The notes: generated by a model from the letters alone, not told the origin. A stretch of DNA of 64,000 nucleotides from Acinetobacter kookii (GCF_900096895.1 NZ_FMYO01000008.1:1-64000), one strand, 5' to 3'. Positions 1 to 10,153 are shown, numbered from the stretch's first letter. A program made the numbers and translations.

Positions 1-83
1 CGTTTATTGCGAATTATTCAGGTCAATTTATTTGAAAGGAAACTTTTAAGGTCACTCTTTGTGCCTGATAAAAAATGGCGAAA

Positions 84-115
84 ACAAGAAGAACCCCAAT
101 TGAGGTTCTTCTTGT
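84..115 (-). terminator. Probable terminator of hemN
   Basis: Perfect 12-bp arms (84-95 and 104-115) enclose an 8-nt loop. Read on the minus strand, the stem is followed by a T-rich stretch, the complement of the A-run near 71-84. This fits rho-independent termination of the leftward hemN transcript. Confidence 0.7.
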
Positions 116-141
116 GATATTTGTGGGACAGCAGTGGGCTT

Positions 142-178
142 CCCCCTCTTTGGTAAAGAGGGGGTTAGGGGGAGATTC
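142..178. repeat. REP-like GC-rich palindrome, copy 1
   Basis: A perfect 10-bp inverted repeat (142-151 and 155-164) with a 3-nt loop is followed by a purine-rich tail of the form TTAGGGGGAGATT that runs to the hemN stop codon. Elements with the same plan (C-rich arm, short loop, G-rich arm, G/A tail) occur near 14.92 kb and 20.77 kb in this window. That suggests a dispersed element rather than a gene-specific terminator. Confidence 0.55.
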
Positions 179-1541
179 AAATCGTCATCGAAAAAATCCG
201 ATTTTCCGGAACACGGCGTTTTAAACGCAAATCAAAAGCCATACAGATATTACGCACAAAAGGCTTGCCCTGTTCAGTCACGGTAATGCCCTGCTCATCA
301 ATCTGTAACAGCTGATCCTGCTGCATTTCTGCAAGTTGCAGCAAGACCTCGGGCAATTCAGGAAATTGCATCTCTTTCGATGCCCAGGATGTCGTAAAAG
401 TACACATCAAATTCAAGATATGCTTGCGGATAATCAAATCTTCGGCACTCAGCACATGGCCTTTGACCACTGGAATTTCATCCAGCTCCAGACGTGCATA
501 ATAATCTTCCAGTTTCTTTTCATTTTGCGCAAAGCTGTACCAGCTGTCGCTAATGGAAGAAATTCCCAGGCCAATCATCACTTGGGTTTTGGATGCGGTA
601 TAGCCCATAAAGTTGCGATGTAAAGCCCCCTGTTTAAAGGACTGGTACATGCCGTCTTTTTCTAGGGCAAAATGATCCATACCAATTTCATGATAACCAT
701 GCGCCAGCAGTTGTTTTTTGCCTTCTTCATAGCACTGGCGTTTCAATTCATCTTTCGGTACATCGGCATCTTTAAAACCACGCTGGCCATTGCCCTTAAT
801 CCACGGCACATGAGCGTAGCTATAAAATGCCAAACGGTCTGGCATTAAACTCTTGGTTTGATCAATGGTATTCAGCACATCTTCCAGGTTTTGAAAAGGC
901 AAACCAAAAACCAGATCATGGGAAATGGAGGTATAACCGATTTCACGTGCCCACTCCGTGACACGCTGTACATGTTCAAAAGGCTGAATCCGGTGGATGG
1001 CTTTTTGTACCGTTTCATTGTAGTCCTGCACACCATAGCTGACCCGACGAAACCCCAGATCATACAAGGCTTGCAGATGTTCACTGGTGGTATTGTTGGG
1101 ATGCCCTTCAAAGCTGAATTCATACTCGGCAGCCACCTCTGCCTTTGCCAGAATGCCCCGAATTAACTGTTGTAAATGCTCAACCGAAAAGAAGGTCGGT
1201 GTGCCGCCGCCCAAATGAATTTCTTTAATTTTCGGCGTTGTTACCAGCAACTGGCAATACAAGTCCCACTCCTTGAGCACGGCCTGAATATAAGGCTGTT
1301 CCATCTCATGCTTTTTCGTGACACGTTTATGGCAACCACAGAAGGTACACAGGCTTTCACAGAAAGGCAGATGGATATACAGACTGATGCCTTCAGTTGA
1401 GTTGGATTCATCAAAGGAACGCTTTAAGCTCTGTTTCCACTGCTCAAGTGAAAATGGCTCGGTTTCCCAGTACGGCACCGTTGGATAACTGGTATAACGG
1501 GGTCCCGGCACATTATATTTTTGAATTAAAGAACGCGTCAT
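177..1541 (-). CDS. hemN: Oxygen-independent coproporphyrinogen III oxidase HemN
   Basis: Radical SAM enzyme that decarboxylates coproporphyrinogen III to protoporphyrinogen IX without oxygen, in cytosolic heme synthesis. The start chosen at 1541 gives 454 aa, close to E. coli HemN; the frame stays open to an upstream ATG at 1604, but MTRSLIQKYNVPGPRYTSYP is the normal family N-terminus. The FeS/SAM motif CESLCTFCGC (C61, C65, C68, C70) has the extra cysteine of true HemN, unlike HemW. A GGGTP motif follows. The gene is divergent from hemF, so the aerobic and anaerobic isoenzymes share an upstream region. No clear FNR/ANR box was seen there. Confidence 0.95.
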   Translation of the reverse strand: MTRSLIQKYNVPGPRYTSYPTVPYWETEPFSLEQWKQSLKRSFDESNSTEGISLYIHLPFCESLCTFCGCHKRVTKKHEMEQPYIQAVLKEWDLYCQLLVTTPKIKEIHLGGGTPTFFSVEHLQQLIRGILAKAEVAAEYEFSFEGHPNNTTSEHLQALYDLGFRRVSYGVQDYNETVQKAIHRIQPFEHVQRVTEWAREIGYTSISHDLVFGLPFQNLEDVLNTIDQTKSLMPDRLAFYSYAHVPWIKGNGQRGFKDADVPKDELKRQCYEEGKKQLLAHGYHEIGMDHFALEKDGMYQSFKQGALHRNFMGYTASKTQVMIGLGISSISDSWYSFAQNEKKLEDYYARLELDEIPVVKGHVLSAEDLIIRKHILNLMCTFTTSWASKEMQFPELPEVLLQLAEMQQDQLLQIDEQGITVTEQGKPFVRNICMAFDLRLKRRVPENRIFSMTI

Positions 1542-1570
1542 CGCTGCTATCCATTCTCTACTGCAACAGC

Positions 1571-1588
1571 CGGTTATACCTATAACCG
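1571..1588. promoter_or_regulatory. Inverted repeat upstream of hemN
   Basis: A perfect palindrome with 8-bp arms (CGGTTATA and TATAACCG) and a 2-nt centre lies 29 bp upstream of the chosen hemN start. It could be a regulator operator or a 5'-UTR hairpin. The regulator is not identifiable from the sequence. Confidence 0.35.
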
Positions 1589-1778
1589 AACCTATATTTT
1601 GCATACATATTCAACTCATTTTGCTGGGCTTGTTCATAGAATTCAACCTAGCGATCTAGTCGGAATATTTTTCAGCGACCACTTTGCATCAAAGTCTGCA
1701 TAAAATGGAGGGTATCTGTTTCAATAAAAAAGCGTGCTGCATAAAAATCCTTACTCTTTTATACAATTTATGCTTTGA

Positions 1779-2750
<972 letters not shown>

Positions 2751-2760
2751 AAAAGTTTTG

Positions 2761-2795
2761 ATCCCTTTTTTCCGCGCAGAAAAAGGGATTTTTCC
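2761..2795 (+). terminator. Terminator of hemF
   Basis: 10-bp arms (2761-2770 and 2780-2789) are followed by a T-run, 10 bases after the hemF stop codon. Confidence 0.8.
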
Positions 2796-3030
2796 ACTGA
2801 AATACATTTTAAAACCAAATCACCACTTCAATATTTAAATAATTAAAATCAATACATTAAAATAATCAAGATATTTAACCAGTGCATTAATACAAGAAAA
2901 CGGACATATTTCCTTACAGCACTAGACACGAGTGTGTCACAAAAATCGTTTAGACTGATTGACTACATTCATGACCTATACAGATTTAATCAGCATGGAT
3001 AAATACAAAAAAGCATGCTGGAGGGAGAAA

Positions 3031-3240
3031 ATGATGCTCAACACAATCTTAAATCATAAGGTGATTTTATTTTGGTCGATTGTAACCATGATCATCTGTT
3101 CAATCACCATTACCCTGCTTTCACACAATACCCTTGCGGACAGCCTGTCAATCAGCTTTACCGTATTTGCAGGTCTGGCTTTATTTTTTACTGCAGCCAT
3201 GTGGCTTGAAGACCAGGTCCACGACATCTGCAATCCTTGA
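3031..3240 (+). CDS. Small two-helix membrane protein, unknown function
   Basis: A 69-aa protein starting at the ATG at 3031, chosen because the strong ribosome site GGAGGGAG lies at 3020-3027. The frame is open further upstream through a TTG at 2959 and an ATG at 2971, without a comparable site. Two hydrophobic segments (roughly residues 12-30 and 38-60) suggest a small inner-membrane protein with a charged tail (LEDQVHD). I recognise no family. It lies between hemF and aroE on the same strand, with no sign of coupling to either. Confidence 0.55.
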   Translation: MMLNTILNHKVILFWSIVTMIICSITITLLSHNTLADSLSISFTVFAGLALFFTAAMWLEDQVHDICNP

Positions 3241-3402
3241 TGCCAGATAAACGGCTCTCCTCTTCCAGTTAGATTTGAAAAAGCCGGGGCCAAACGATTT
3301 CAGCTTCTGCTGCTCTTTTTTAACTTTCCCCGTGGTGCTGGCTTTAGCCAGGGCACAAAATCACGTATATTGAATGCCATTTCCGCACACGGACCTTGTG
3401 AA

Positions 3403-4191
3403 ATGAGCAAACAATTCGCAGTGGTTGGCAATCCAATCGAACAATCACGCTCTCCAGAACTGCATCATGCCTTTGCAGAAAAAACCGGTATTGATCTCGT
3501 CTATAGCAAACGCCTTGCTCCACTGGATGGTTTTGAAGCCAATATCCAGGCGTTCTTTGCTCAGGACGGTATGGGCCTGAACGTGACGGTGCCTTTCAAA
3601 GAGCAGGCTTTCGCAGCCTGTGCAGTATTAACCGAACGTGCCAAAATTGCTAAGGCAGTCAACACCCTCTGGATGCAAGATGGCAAGCTGCATGGCGACA
3701 ATACTGATGGCCAGGGTCTGGTCAATGCCATCAAGGCCCTAGACTGGAAACTGGAAGATACTGAGCTGTTGATTATTGGTGCAGGCGGTGCAACCCGTGG
3801 GGTCGTCTATCCCCTGGTACAGGCAGGTGCGAAAAAGATCGTCATCGCCAACCGGACTTTAGCCCGTGCAGAACAACTGGTGGCCGATTTGAAACCCGCT
3901 GTGCCGCAAGCCACCCTTGAAGCCATTTCATTAAATGATCTGGCAGGCGACTTCGACATTGTCATTAATGCAACTTCGGCAAGCTTGACCGGCGATGCCC
4001 TGGTTTTACCTGAAGCTTTACAGTTTAAGCATGCCTATGAAATGGCTTATGGCAAGCCGTCCAGCTTCTTAGATCAGGCCAAAGCTCGCGGTGTTCCGAC
4101 TTCCGAAGGTTATGGCATGCTGGTGGGACAGGCAATCGAATCTTTTTCGATCTGGAACGGGGTCAAGCCTGAACTCAAAGATTTTCTTTAA
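3403..4191 (+). CDS. aroE: Shikimate dehydrogenase AroE
   Basis: NADP-dependent reduction of 3-dehydroshikimate to shikimate in aromatic amino acid synthesis. Start at 3403 (262 aa); the open frame extends to a TTG at 3370, but MSKQFAVVGNPIEQSRSP is the usual N-terminus. Residues 9-19 hold the shikimate-binding NPIEQSRSP motif, NVTVPFK carries the catalytic lysine (K66), DNTDG the catalytic aspartate (D102), and GAGGATRG (about 126-133) is the dinucleotide-binding loop. Ribosome site is weak. A good terminator follows. Confidence 0.95.
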   Translation: MSKQFAVVGNPIEQSRSPELHHAFAEKTGIDLVYSKRLAPLDGFEANIQAFFAQDGMGLNVTVPFKEQAFAACAVLTERAKIAKAVNTLWMQDGKLHGDNTDGQGLVNAIKALDWKLEDTELLIIGAGGATRGVVYPLVQAGAKKIVIANRTLARAEQLVADLKPAVPQATLEAISLNDLAGDFDIVINATSASLTGDALVLPEALQFKHAYEMAYGKPSSFLDQAKARGVPTSEGYGMLVGQAIESFSIWNGVKPELKDFL

Positions 4192-4583
4192 ATGGTAGGA
4201 ATCAAATAATTGAAAAGAAGTAAATCACTGCTTCTTTTCAGTTTTTGTCGGTATAAATAGCTCACCATTGGATTTTATGACATCTGTCCTGATTTAAAGA
4301 CCTTCCTTCTAAGAAAAAGAGGAAATCCGTTGCCTTTATGTCAAAAATTACAATAACATGTTTATTTAATTATATTTTTACATAAATAATCGAAAGTCGC
4401 ATATCCTAAAAAATGTACAAAAGCATATAATTATTTAGACTTGAAGCTGAATCATAATATTTTAAATTAGCCTTTCTGACATTTTTCTCAGGCTGCATCA
4501 TCAATGTATTTTAATCAACAATGTGAATAATCAAATTATCGATTCGGATAATCCAATACTATTTCTAAATTAGGATTAACACT
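4192..4583. other. Intergenic region aroE to acyl-CoA dehydrogenase
   Basis: 392 bases without a convincing gene. It starts with the aroE terminator. The rest is AT-rich and probably carries the acyl-CoA dehydrogenase promoter. I see no clear operator palindrome in it. Confidence 0.5.
4211..4246 (+). terminator. Terminator of aroE
   Basis: Perfect 10-bp arms (4211-4220 and 4231-4240) are followed by a short T-run. Confidence 0.75.
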
Positions 4584-6407
4584 ATGCCAGCGTATAAAGC
4601 CCCTTTGCACGATATTCGTTTCTTAATGAACGAAGTGCTTGATTACCCAACACATTATAAAACTCTCTCAAATGGTGAAGCAGCAGATGCTGACACTGTA
4701 GACATGATTCTTGAAGGTGCGGCAGATTTCTGTGAAAACGTACTTTCTCCACTTAACCAATCCGGTGATGAAGAAGGCTGCCACTTTGAAAATGGTGAAG
4801 TCAAAACACCAAAAGGTTTTAAAGAAGCATATGACCAATTTGTGCAAGGCGGCTGGCAAGGTCTTTCTTTCCCTGAAGAATTTGGCGGTCAAAACCTGCC
4901 GCAATCTTTAAACCTGATCAAATCAGAAATGATGGGTACTGCGAACTGGTCATTCCAGATGTACCCAGGTCTGAGTATCGGCTGTATGAACACGATTCTT
5001 CAGTTTGGTACTGAAGAACAGAAAAATACCTATATGCCAAACCTGGTCACCGGTGAATGGTCAGGCACGATGTGTCTTACCGAACCACAATGCGGTACAG
5101 ACTTGGGCCAGGTGAAAACCAAGGCGGAACCAAATGCAGATGGCACGTATGCCATTTCGGGTACGAAAATCTTTATCTCTGCCGGTGAACACGATTTAAC
5201 AGAAAACATCATTCACATCGTTCTCGCACGCCTTCCAGATGCGCCTGCAGGAACCAAAGGTATTTCGCTATTCATCGTGCCAAAATTCTTGGTCAATGCA
5301 GACGGTAGCGTGGGTGAGCGCAACCCTGTAACTTGTGGTTCAATCGAACACAAAATGGGGATCCGCGCTTCAGCGACTGCGGTATTAAACTTTGACAATG
5401 CAACGGGTTACCTGATTGGCGAGCCGCACAAGGGCCTGCATGCCATGTTCACCTTCATGAACACGGCACGTATCGGTACTGCAATCCAAGGTATTGCGCA
5501 TGCTGAACTGTCATTCCAGGGCGCCCTTCCTTATGCCAAAGAACGTATGTCCATGCGTGCCCTTTCAGGTAAAAAAGATCCAGAAAAAGTGGCGGATGCG
5601 ATCATTCATCATGCTGACGTTCGCCGTATGCTCTTGACTCAAAAAGCGATTGCTGAAGGCGGTCGTGCAATGATTTATTATGCCGCGCAAATTGCCGACA
5701 AAATGGCAGATGCGTTAATGCATGGCGATACTGCAGCCTATGAAGCGCATGATGACCATCTGGGTTTCTACACACCTATACTGAAAGGTTTCCTGACTGA
5801 AATGGGTTATGAAGCTGCCAACCACGGCATGCAAGTCTATGGCGGCCATGGCTACATCAAGGAATGGGGCATGGAACAGATTGTTCGTGACTCGCGTATC
5901 TCGACCCTTTACGAAGGGACTACAGGCGTTCAGGCACTTGACCTGATTGGCCGTAAAGTCCTGTTAACCTCTAGAGGTAAAGTGATTCGTGACTACACGG
6001 CTGAAATCCTGAAGTTCTGCGGTCAGCATGCACGCAACAAATACATGCGCCGTTTTGCCTGGGACCTGACCAAGCTATGTGCGCAATGGAACGCACTCAC
6101 GGTTCGTATCATGCTTGCGGCACGTAAAGACCGTGACATCGTGTCATCTGCTTCCGTCGATTTCCTGATGTTCTCGGGTTATGTCATGATGGCTTACTTC
6201 TGGGCGCAGCAAGCCGCTGTAGCTTCGGCAAAACTGGCTTCCGGTGAAGGTCAGGAAGTACCTGAGTTCTACAAAGCGAAAATCAAAACGGCGGATTTCT
6301 ACTTCGAACGCCTGCTTCCACGCAGTCAAGGTCATGCCGAAGCAATGGTCAACCCATCCAAGACCATGACTTCACTTGCACCTGAACACTTTAGCTTTGA
6401 CTATTAA
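4584..6407 (+). CDS. Acyl-CoA dehydrogenase, long DmdC-like type
   Basis: FAD-dependent alpha,beta-dehydrogenation of an acyl-CoA, probably in fatty acid or related acyl-CoA catabolism. At 607 aa it belongs to the long family with an extra C-terminal domain (the group containing DmdC), not the 380-aa group. Visible motifs are the FAD/substrate signature CLTEPQCGTDLG near 168, the second signature QVYGGHGYIKEWGMEQIVRDSR near 410-430, and YEGTTGVQA carrying the probable catalytic glutamate. Soluble. It is monocistronic, with its own terminator. The true substrate cannot be read from the sequence; longer-chain acyl-CoA is as likely as methylmercaptopropionyl-CoA. Confidence 0.9.
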   Translation: MPAYKAPLHDIRFLMNEVLDYPTHYKTLSNGEAADADTVDMILEGAADFCENVLSPLNQSGDEEGCHFENGEVKTPKGFKEAYDQFVQGGWQGLSFPEEFGGQNLPQSLNLIKSEMMGTANWSFQMYPGLSIGCMNTILQFGTEEQKNTYMPNLVTGEWSGTMCLTEPQCGTDLGQVKTKAEPNADGTYAISGTKIFISAGEHDLTENIIHIVLARLPDAPAGTKGISLFIVPKFLVNADGSVGERNPVTCGSIEHKMGIRASATAVLNFDNATGYLIGEPHKGLHAMFTFMNTARIGTAIQGIAHAELSFQGALPYAKERMSMRALSGKKDPEKVADAIIHHADVRRMLLTQKAIAEGGRAMIYYAAQIADKMADALMHGDTAAYEAHDDHLGFYTPILKGFLTEMGYEAANHGMQVYGGHGYIKEWGMEQIVRDSRISTLYEGTTGVQALDLIGRKVLLTSRGKVIRDYTAEILKFCGQHARNKYMRRFAWDLTKLCAQWNALTVRIMLAARKDRDIVSSASVDFLMFSGYVMMAYFWAQQAAVASAKLASGEGQEVPEFYKAKIKTADFYFERLLPRSQGHAEAMVNPSKTMTSLAPEHFSFDY

Positions 6408-6430
6408 GCGGTAAAGTTTAAGTCCAAATC

Positions 6431-6455
6431 AAAGAGCACTACGGTGCTCTTTTTT
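6431..6455 (+). terminator. Terminator of the acyl-CoA dehydrogenase gene
   Basis: 9-bp arms (6431-6439 and 6444-6452) around a 4-nt loop, with a T-run immediately after. Confidence 0.85.
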
Positions 6456-6532
6456 ATGCGCTACAATAATTCAAATGCAGACCGGATTTTCAAAAGCATA
6501 TAATAATCAAAAAGCATCCGGTGGCTTGTTAG

Positions 6533-7492
6533 ATGAAAAAATTATTTTCAATACTGACCCGCTTTTATCAGCCCTACAGTGTCACTGTGCCTTTAAATAC
6601 CCATCATCTTGAACAAAAAATGGATTCTCCGCATTTTGCCAGCCTGGGGGATGCTGCCGAACCCATTACACTGCTGAGAACCGGATTGGGAAATCAGCAT
6701 ATTATCCAAGGTCTAGCCATCGATCACAGGCAAAATATGTTGTATACCACGCATGTCGAAGGCCATCCTGAACAGGGCGTGATTAATCGATTCAAATTTC
6801 ACAGCTCGAATTTATGGTCGGCACAGGATGCGCAAAAACCTTCACGGCTTATCGGTCATCAGGGGATTTCTGTCGATCCACAAACTAGCTTTATGTTTGC
6901 TTCTGCTGGTTCAGCCATCCCGAACAAAGGTTGGTATATCCTGAAATTTCAATACATGCCTCATGCAGAACCTATAAATACTCAAGTCATTCAGGTGTTC
7001 GATAAAAGATACAGCAAGATCACCAATACCATGCCAACCTTCACTCCCGACGGAAAATATCTGCTGGTACGCGGCAATAACCATAAAAGAAATGTCATCC
7101 GGATTTTTAAGTCAGATCTTATTCGCCAGAAAAAATTAACCGATCTTTGTTTCTTGTATGAAGATGAATGGCCGATTGACTCAGGCTTCACTCAGGATCG
7201 CTGTGCATTTCAAGGCCTGAGCACCGATGGAACCTATATCTACCTGCTCAGCGACAATAAGAACAAAGGTCCTAAACGAATCTATGTGTATGACTTCACG
7301 GGAAAACTCATCCAAAAAATGGATCAGGTGACACTCGGCCATTTTGAAGCTTCATCCAGTCATGCTATCCGGTATTGGGAACCAGAAGGCCTAACGGTAG
7401 ATAGCCGCAACCATCAACTCTATATTCTCTACACCATTGGCAATAGCGGCCAATTTTTGGGCCGTATTTACCGGATAAAGATTAACACCTAA
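6533..7492 (+). CDS. Uncharacterised protein, possible beta-propeller
   Basis: A 319-aa protein that I do not assign to a named family. It has repeated short beta-rich units of the type GLAIDHRQNMLYTTH, GISVDPQTSFMF, TFTPDGKYLLV, GLSTDGTYIYLL and GLTVDSRNHQLYIL, about 45-60 residues apart, which is the look of a five- or six-bladed propeller. The arrangement is faintly reminiscent of helveticin-J/phage P68-type propeller proteins. There is no obvious signal peptide, though the N-terminus (MKKLFSILTRFY) is basic and hydrophobic. The start is supported by its position after the previous terminator only. Neighbours give no functional hint. Confidence 0.6.
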   Translation: MKKLFSILTRFYQPYSVTVPLNTHHLEQKMDSPHFASLGDAAEPITLLRTGLGNQHIIQGLAIDHRQNMLYTTHVEGHPEQGVINRFKFHSSNLWSAQDAQKPSRLIGHQGISVDPQTSFMFASAGSAIPNKGWYILKFQYMPHAEPINTQVIQVFDKRYSKITNTMPTFTPDGKYLLVRGNNHKRNVIRIFKSDLIRQKKLTDLCFLYEDEWPIDSGFTQDRCAFQGLSTDGTYIYLLSDNKNKGPKRIYVYDFTGKLIQKMDQVTLGHFEASSSHAIRYWEPEGLTVDSRNHQLYILYTIGNSGQFLGRIYRIKINT

Positions 7493-7857
7493 AACATAAA
7501 ATTTATCAAAATTAAATATTTATAAGTATTTTTTCACTTGTGAAAATTAATCATGATGAACGGTTATCTTCCATTAATCCGCTAAACTCGGATCATACCC
7601 ATTAATTTAACTTTAAATTTTCTCATCGTTTTTTATGTTAGTTATGTAAAAAGATAAAGCTCTTGTGAACCTGTTTAATCAATAAGCCCTCACCTAAACA
7701 CCATGATTTAATACTAATCGCCCCTTGTCTTTGCTTAAATCAATCACCGCTTTATATATTTATCTCACAAAACTACTGAAATTTTACATTGCTTTTCAGG
7801 TTATGGACCTATCTTAGTAAAGCAAATTTTAAATCATAAACTTTAAAGGTTGCCGAC
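7493..7857. other. Intergenic region before the DUF4142 gene
   Basis: 365 AT-rich bases. A palindrome at 7531-7546 (7-bp arms TTTTCAC and GTGAAAA, 2-nt centre) may end the preceding transcript or be an operator. I see no open reading frame with a ribosome site. Confidence 0.45.
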
Positions 7858-8448
7858 ATGAAAGCAATTACCATGAAGAAGATGATTCACTGTATTGCAG
7901 TGAGTAGTGCATTGAGTTTTGCTGCATCTCAAAGTATGGCCATGGAACATCAATCGACCAATGAGGGCAAAGAGCATTCTAAAATGTCGCACGATGCTCA
8001 TGAACGTTTAACGGACAGTCAAGTGATCAAGGTGGTCAGCACCGCAAATAACGGTGAGATCATGCAGTCAAAAACTGCCTTGCCCAAGCTAAAAATGGAT
8101 CAAACCCGCAAGTATGCCCAGTTGATGATTAATGCACATTCATCAAATGAGAAAAAAGGCCAAGCCCTAGCAACTCGTCTAAAGTTAACGCCACAAGCGA
8201 GCAATATCAGCACCTCATTGCAAAATGACAGCGATAAGATTGTGAATAAGCTGGGTCAATCATCCGCAGTTGATAAAGACTATATGATGAGCCAGGTTAA
8301 AGTACATCGTAAAGTTCTGATGATTATTGACAAGCAATTGCTACCCAATGCTAAAAATTCCGAATTAAAAAATATGCTTACGCAAACCCGGACTGCAGTG
8401 GCCAAGCATTTGCAAATGGCTGAACAAATCGTTGCCAAGATGAAATAG
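7858..8448 (+). CDS. Exported DUF4142 protein (ferritin-like helical domain)
   Basis: A 196-aa protein with a signal peptide (basic start, hydrophobic core, probable cleavage after QSMA near residue 28), followed by a His/Met/Lys-rich linker and an all-alpha DUF4142 domain (about 50-196). DUF4142 domains are ferritin-like helical bundles of unknown function, often exported and stress-linked. The ATG at 7858 has an AAAGG site about 8 nt upstream; an alternative ATG lies at 7873. Periplasmic location is inferred. A strong terminator follows. Confidence 0.8.
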   Translation: MKAITMKKMIHCIAVSSALSFAASQSMAMEHQSTNEGKEHSKMSHDAHERLTDSQVIKVVSTANNGEIMQSKTALPKLKMDQTRKYAQLMINAHSSNEKKGQALATRLKLTPQASNISTSLQNDSDKIVNKLGQSSAVDKDYMMSQVKVHRKVLMIIDKQLLPNAKNSELKNMLTQTRTAVAKHLQMAEQIVAKMK

Positions 8449-8484
8449 CATAAAATCAATATATGATTGAACCATGCATTCTTA

Positions 8485-8526
8485 ACCAGCCTGGCATCAA
8501 TAAGCCAGGCTGGTGAATTCTTTTTT
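8485..8526 (+). terminator. Terminator of the DUF4142 gene
   Basis: Perfect 11-bp GC-rich arms (8485-8495 and 8504-8514), followed after a few bases by a run of six T. Confidence 0.85.
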
Positions 8527-8689
8527 CGTCTCACACTTTTTTTAAAAATAACTTCATCGGATTCAAGTTTGAATATTTTTGAATATTAGATCTATTTCAT
8601 AAGTCAAAAATGTTCAATATTAGATTTTTTAAATCAGCACGGCCTCATTTGATTGATTTAATTTTCTTACCTTCTCGTAGGCAATCTCT

Positions 8690-8782
8690 CTACTTTTGAA
8701 AGGTCAAAAGTAGACAAAAACCTTTTGTTTCCCATACACGACATCCTTGTCGTGATGGGAAACATGTGGCATCCATGCCACA
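8690..8782. repeat. Cluster of three adjacent inverted repeats
   Basis: Three hairpins are packed into 93 bases: 8690-8713 (10-bp arms, 4-nt loop), 8727-8763 (9-bp plus 6-bp arms with a single-base bulge, 6-nt loop) and 8765-8782 (8-bp arms, 2-nt loop). The second and third contain the internally echoing strings ACGACATCCTTGTCGT and TGGCATCCATGCCA. No coding frame explains them. They look like a structured dispersed intergenic element rather than a single terminator. Confidence 0.6.
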
Positions 8783-8874
8783 CTCATGACTCTAATATCG
8801 ACTAAAAAATCTATTTTCAATTTCAACTTTACGAACAACTTTTAGTTTCTAAGATGATTTATGAAAGAAGTTTA

Positions 8875-10029
8875 TTAAAGAAATTCTTCCAGCACCGAAT
8901 TTAAAAACACATGTCCCTGCTCGGTACAAGACAAACGGCTTTGATCTTCGACCATCAACTTCCGTGAACGTAATGACGCTAAAAGCTCATCCAAACTCGC
9001 CAGGTCTAAACCTGTACGTTCAGCATACAGCTGGGCAGCCACGCCATCATTTAACCGCAGCGCATTCATCATAAATTCAAACGGCATGTCTGCATCTTCA
9101 ATCTTTTTAAACTGAAGATGCTCAGCCGGAACTTTGGCCAAATAATCTTTCGGCAAACGGGTTTTCTGGAAACGGTACACGCCATCCGGCCGGGTCACTT
9201 TAGCGTGTGCACCTGCCCCAATGGCCAGATAATCGCCAAATTGCCAGTAATTTAAATTATGTGCCGACGGTTTTTCTTTGCGCCACGCCGAGACTTCATA
9301 ATTCACAAAACCGTTGGCTTTTAAATAGGCTTCACCCTGTTCCTGAATATCTTCCAGCACATCATCCACCGGTAAAACCGGTTGCGTGCGGAAAAATACG
9401 GTATTGGGTTCAATGGTCAGCTGATACCATGAAATATGGGTTGCGCCATTTTCTACCGCCAGTTTTAAATCATGCAAAGCCTGTTCCAAGGTCTGTTCCG
9501 GCAGACCATGCATCAAGTCGACATTGATACGTTCAAAGCCGGCTTCTCGGGCCAAATGAATGGCATGAATCGCATCATCATTACTATGGATACGCCCCAA
9601 TTTTTTCAGCTGATCGGTATTAAAACTCTGCACACCAATGGAAAGGCGGTTAATCCCTGCTTTTAAATAACCTGAAAAAGGATCATGTTCGACTGTTCCC
9701 GGGTTGGCTTCCAGGGTAATTTCACAGTCATCTTCAAAAGGAATCAGCGCTTTAAGCTGTGCAAATAACCACTCATAACCCTTGGCAGAAATCAGTGACG
9801 GCGTGCCTCCACCAATAAACACGCTATGAATCTGACGGCCCTGGGCAAATTTGACCTGGGTTTTAAAGTCTTCGACCAAAGCCTGTAAATATTGCTGCTC
9901 CAAATCTAAGGACAGTTTTCCATCCGGTAGGGCATGCGAGTTAAAGTCACAATATGGACACTTACGCACACACCACGGCATATGAATGTATAAAGATAAA
10001 GGAACCAGTGCAGGATTTAGGTCAGCCAA
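8875..10029 (-). CDS. hemW: HemW, radical SAM heme chaperone-like protein
   Basis: 384-aa radical SAM protein related to HemN but of the HemW group: the cluster motif is CVRKCPYC (C20, C24, C27) without the fourth cysteine, and the C-terminal half carries the heme-binding HNxxYW motif (HNLNYWQFG). In other bacteria HemW inserts or carries heme for respiratory enzymes and does not oxidise coproporphyrinogen. The start is a TTG at 10029, giving MADLNPALVPLSLYIHMPWC; no ATG fits upstream of the FeS motif except the internal M of HMPW. It is usually annotated as an oxygen-independent coproporphyrinogen oxidase, which these motifs contradict. Confidence 0.9.
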   Translation of the reverse strand: MADLNPALVPLSLYIHMPWCVRKCPYCDFNSHALPDGKLSLDLEQQYLQALVEDFKTQVKFAQGRQIHSVFIGGGTPSLISAKGYEWLFAQLKALIPFEDDCEITLEANPGTVEHDPFSGYLKAGINRLSIGVQSFNTDQLKKLGRIHSNDDAIHAIHLAREAGFERINVDLMHGLPEQTLEQALHDLKLAVENGATHISWYQLTIEPNTVFFRTQPVLPVDDVLEDIQEQGEAYLKANGFVNYEVSAWRKEKPSAHNLNYWQFGDYLAIGAGAHAKVTRPDGVYRFQKTRLPKDYLAKVPAEHLQFKKIEDADMPFEFMMNALRLNDGVAAQLYAERTGLDLASLDELLASLRSRKLMVEDQSRLSCTEQGHVFLNSVLEEFL

Positions 10030-10153
10030 GGATCAAGCTCGAAACGGATAAGGGAAGATGCATATTTTAACATGACTGCATCAGGACACTGTTAAAATCT
10101 CACTAGGAATATCAGTACACTAGAAAAAACTATTGAAGAATTAAATTGTTAGA

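Larger units (their letters stand above)
8449..8874. other. Intergenic region with terminator and hairpin cluster
   Basis: 426 bases between the convergent DUF4142 gene and hemW. It holds the DUF4142 terminator (8485-8526) and a cluster of three inverted repeats (8690-8782), listed separately. No gene is seen. Confidence 0.6.

Noticed and set aside
8875..10029. Annotation of this gene as a second oxygen-independent coproporphyrinogen oxidase
   Set aside because: It lacks the fourth cysteine of HemN and has the HNxxYW heme motif, so HemW is the better call.
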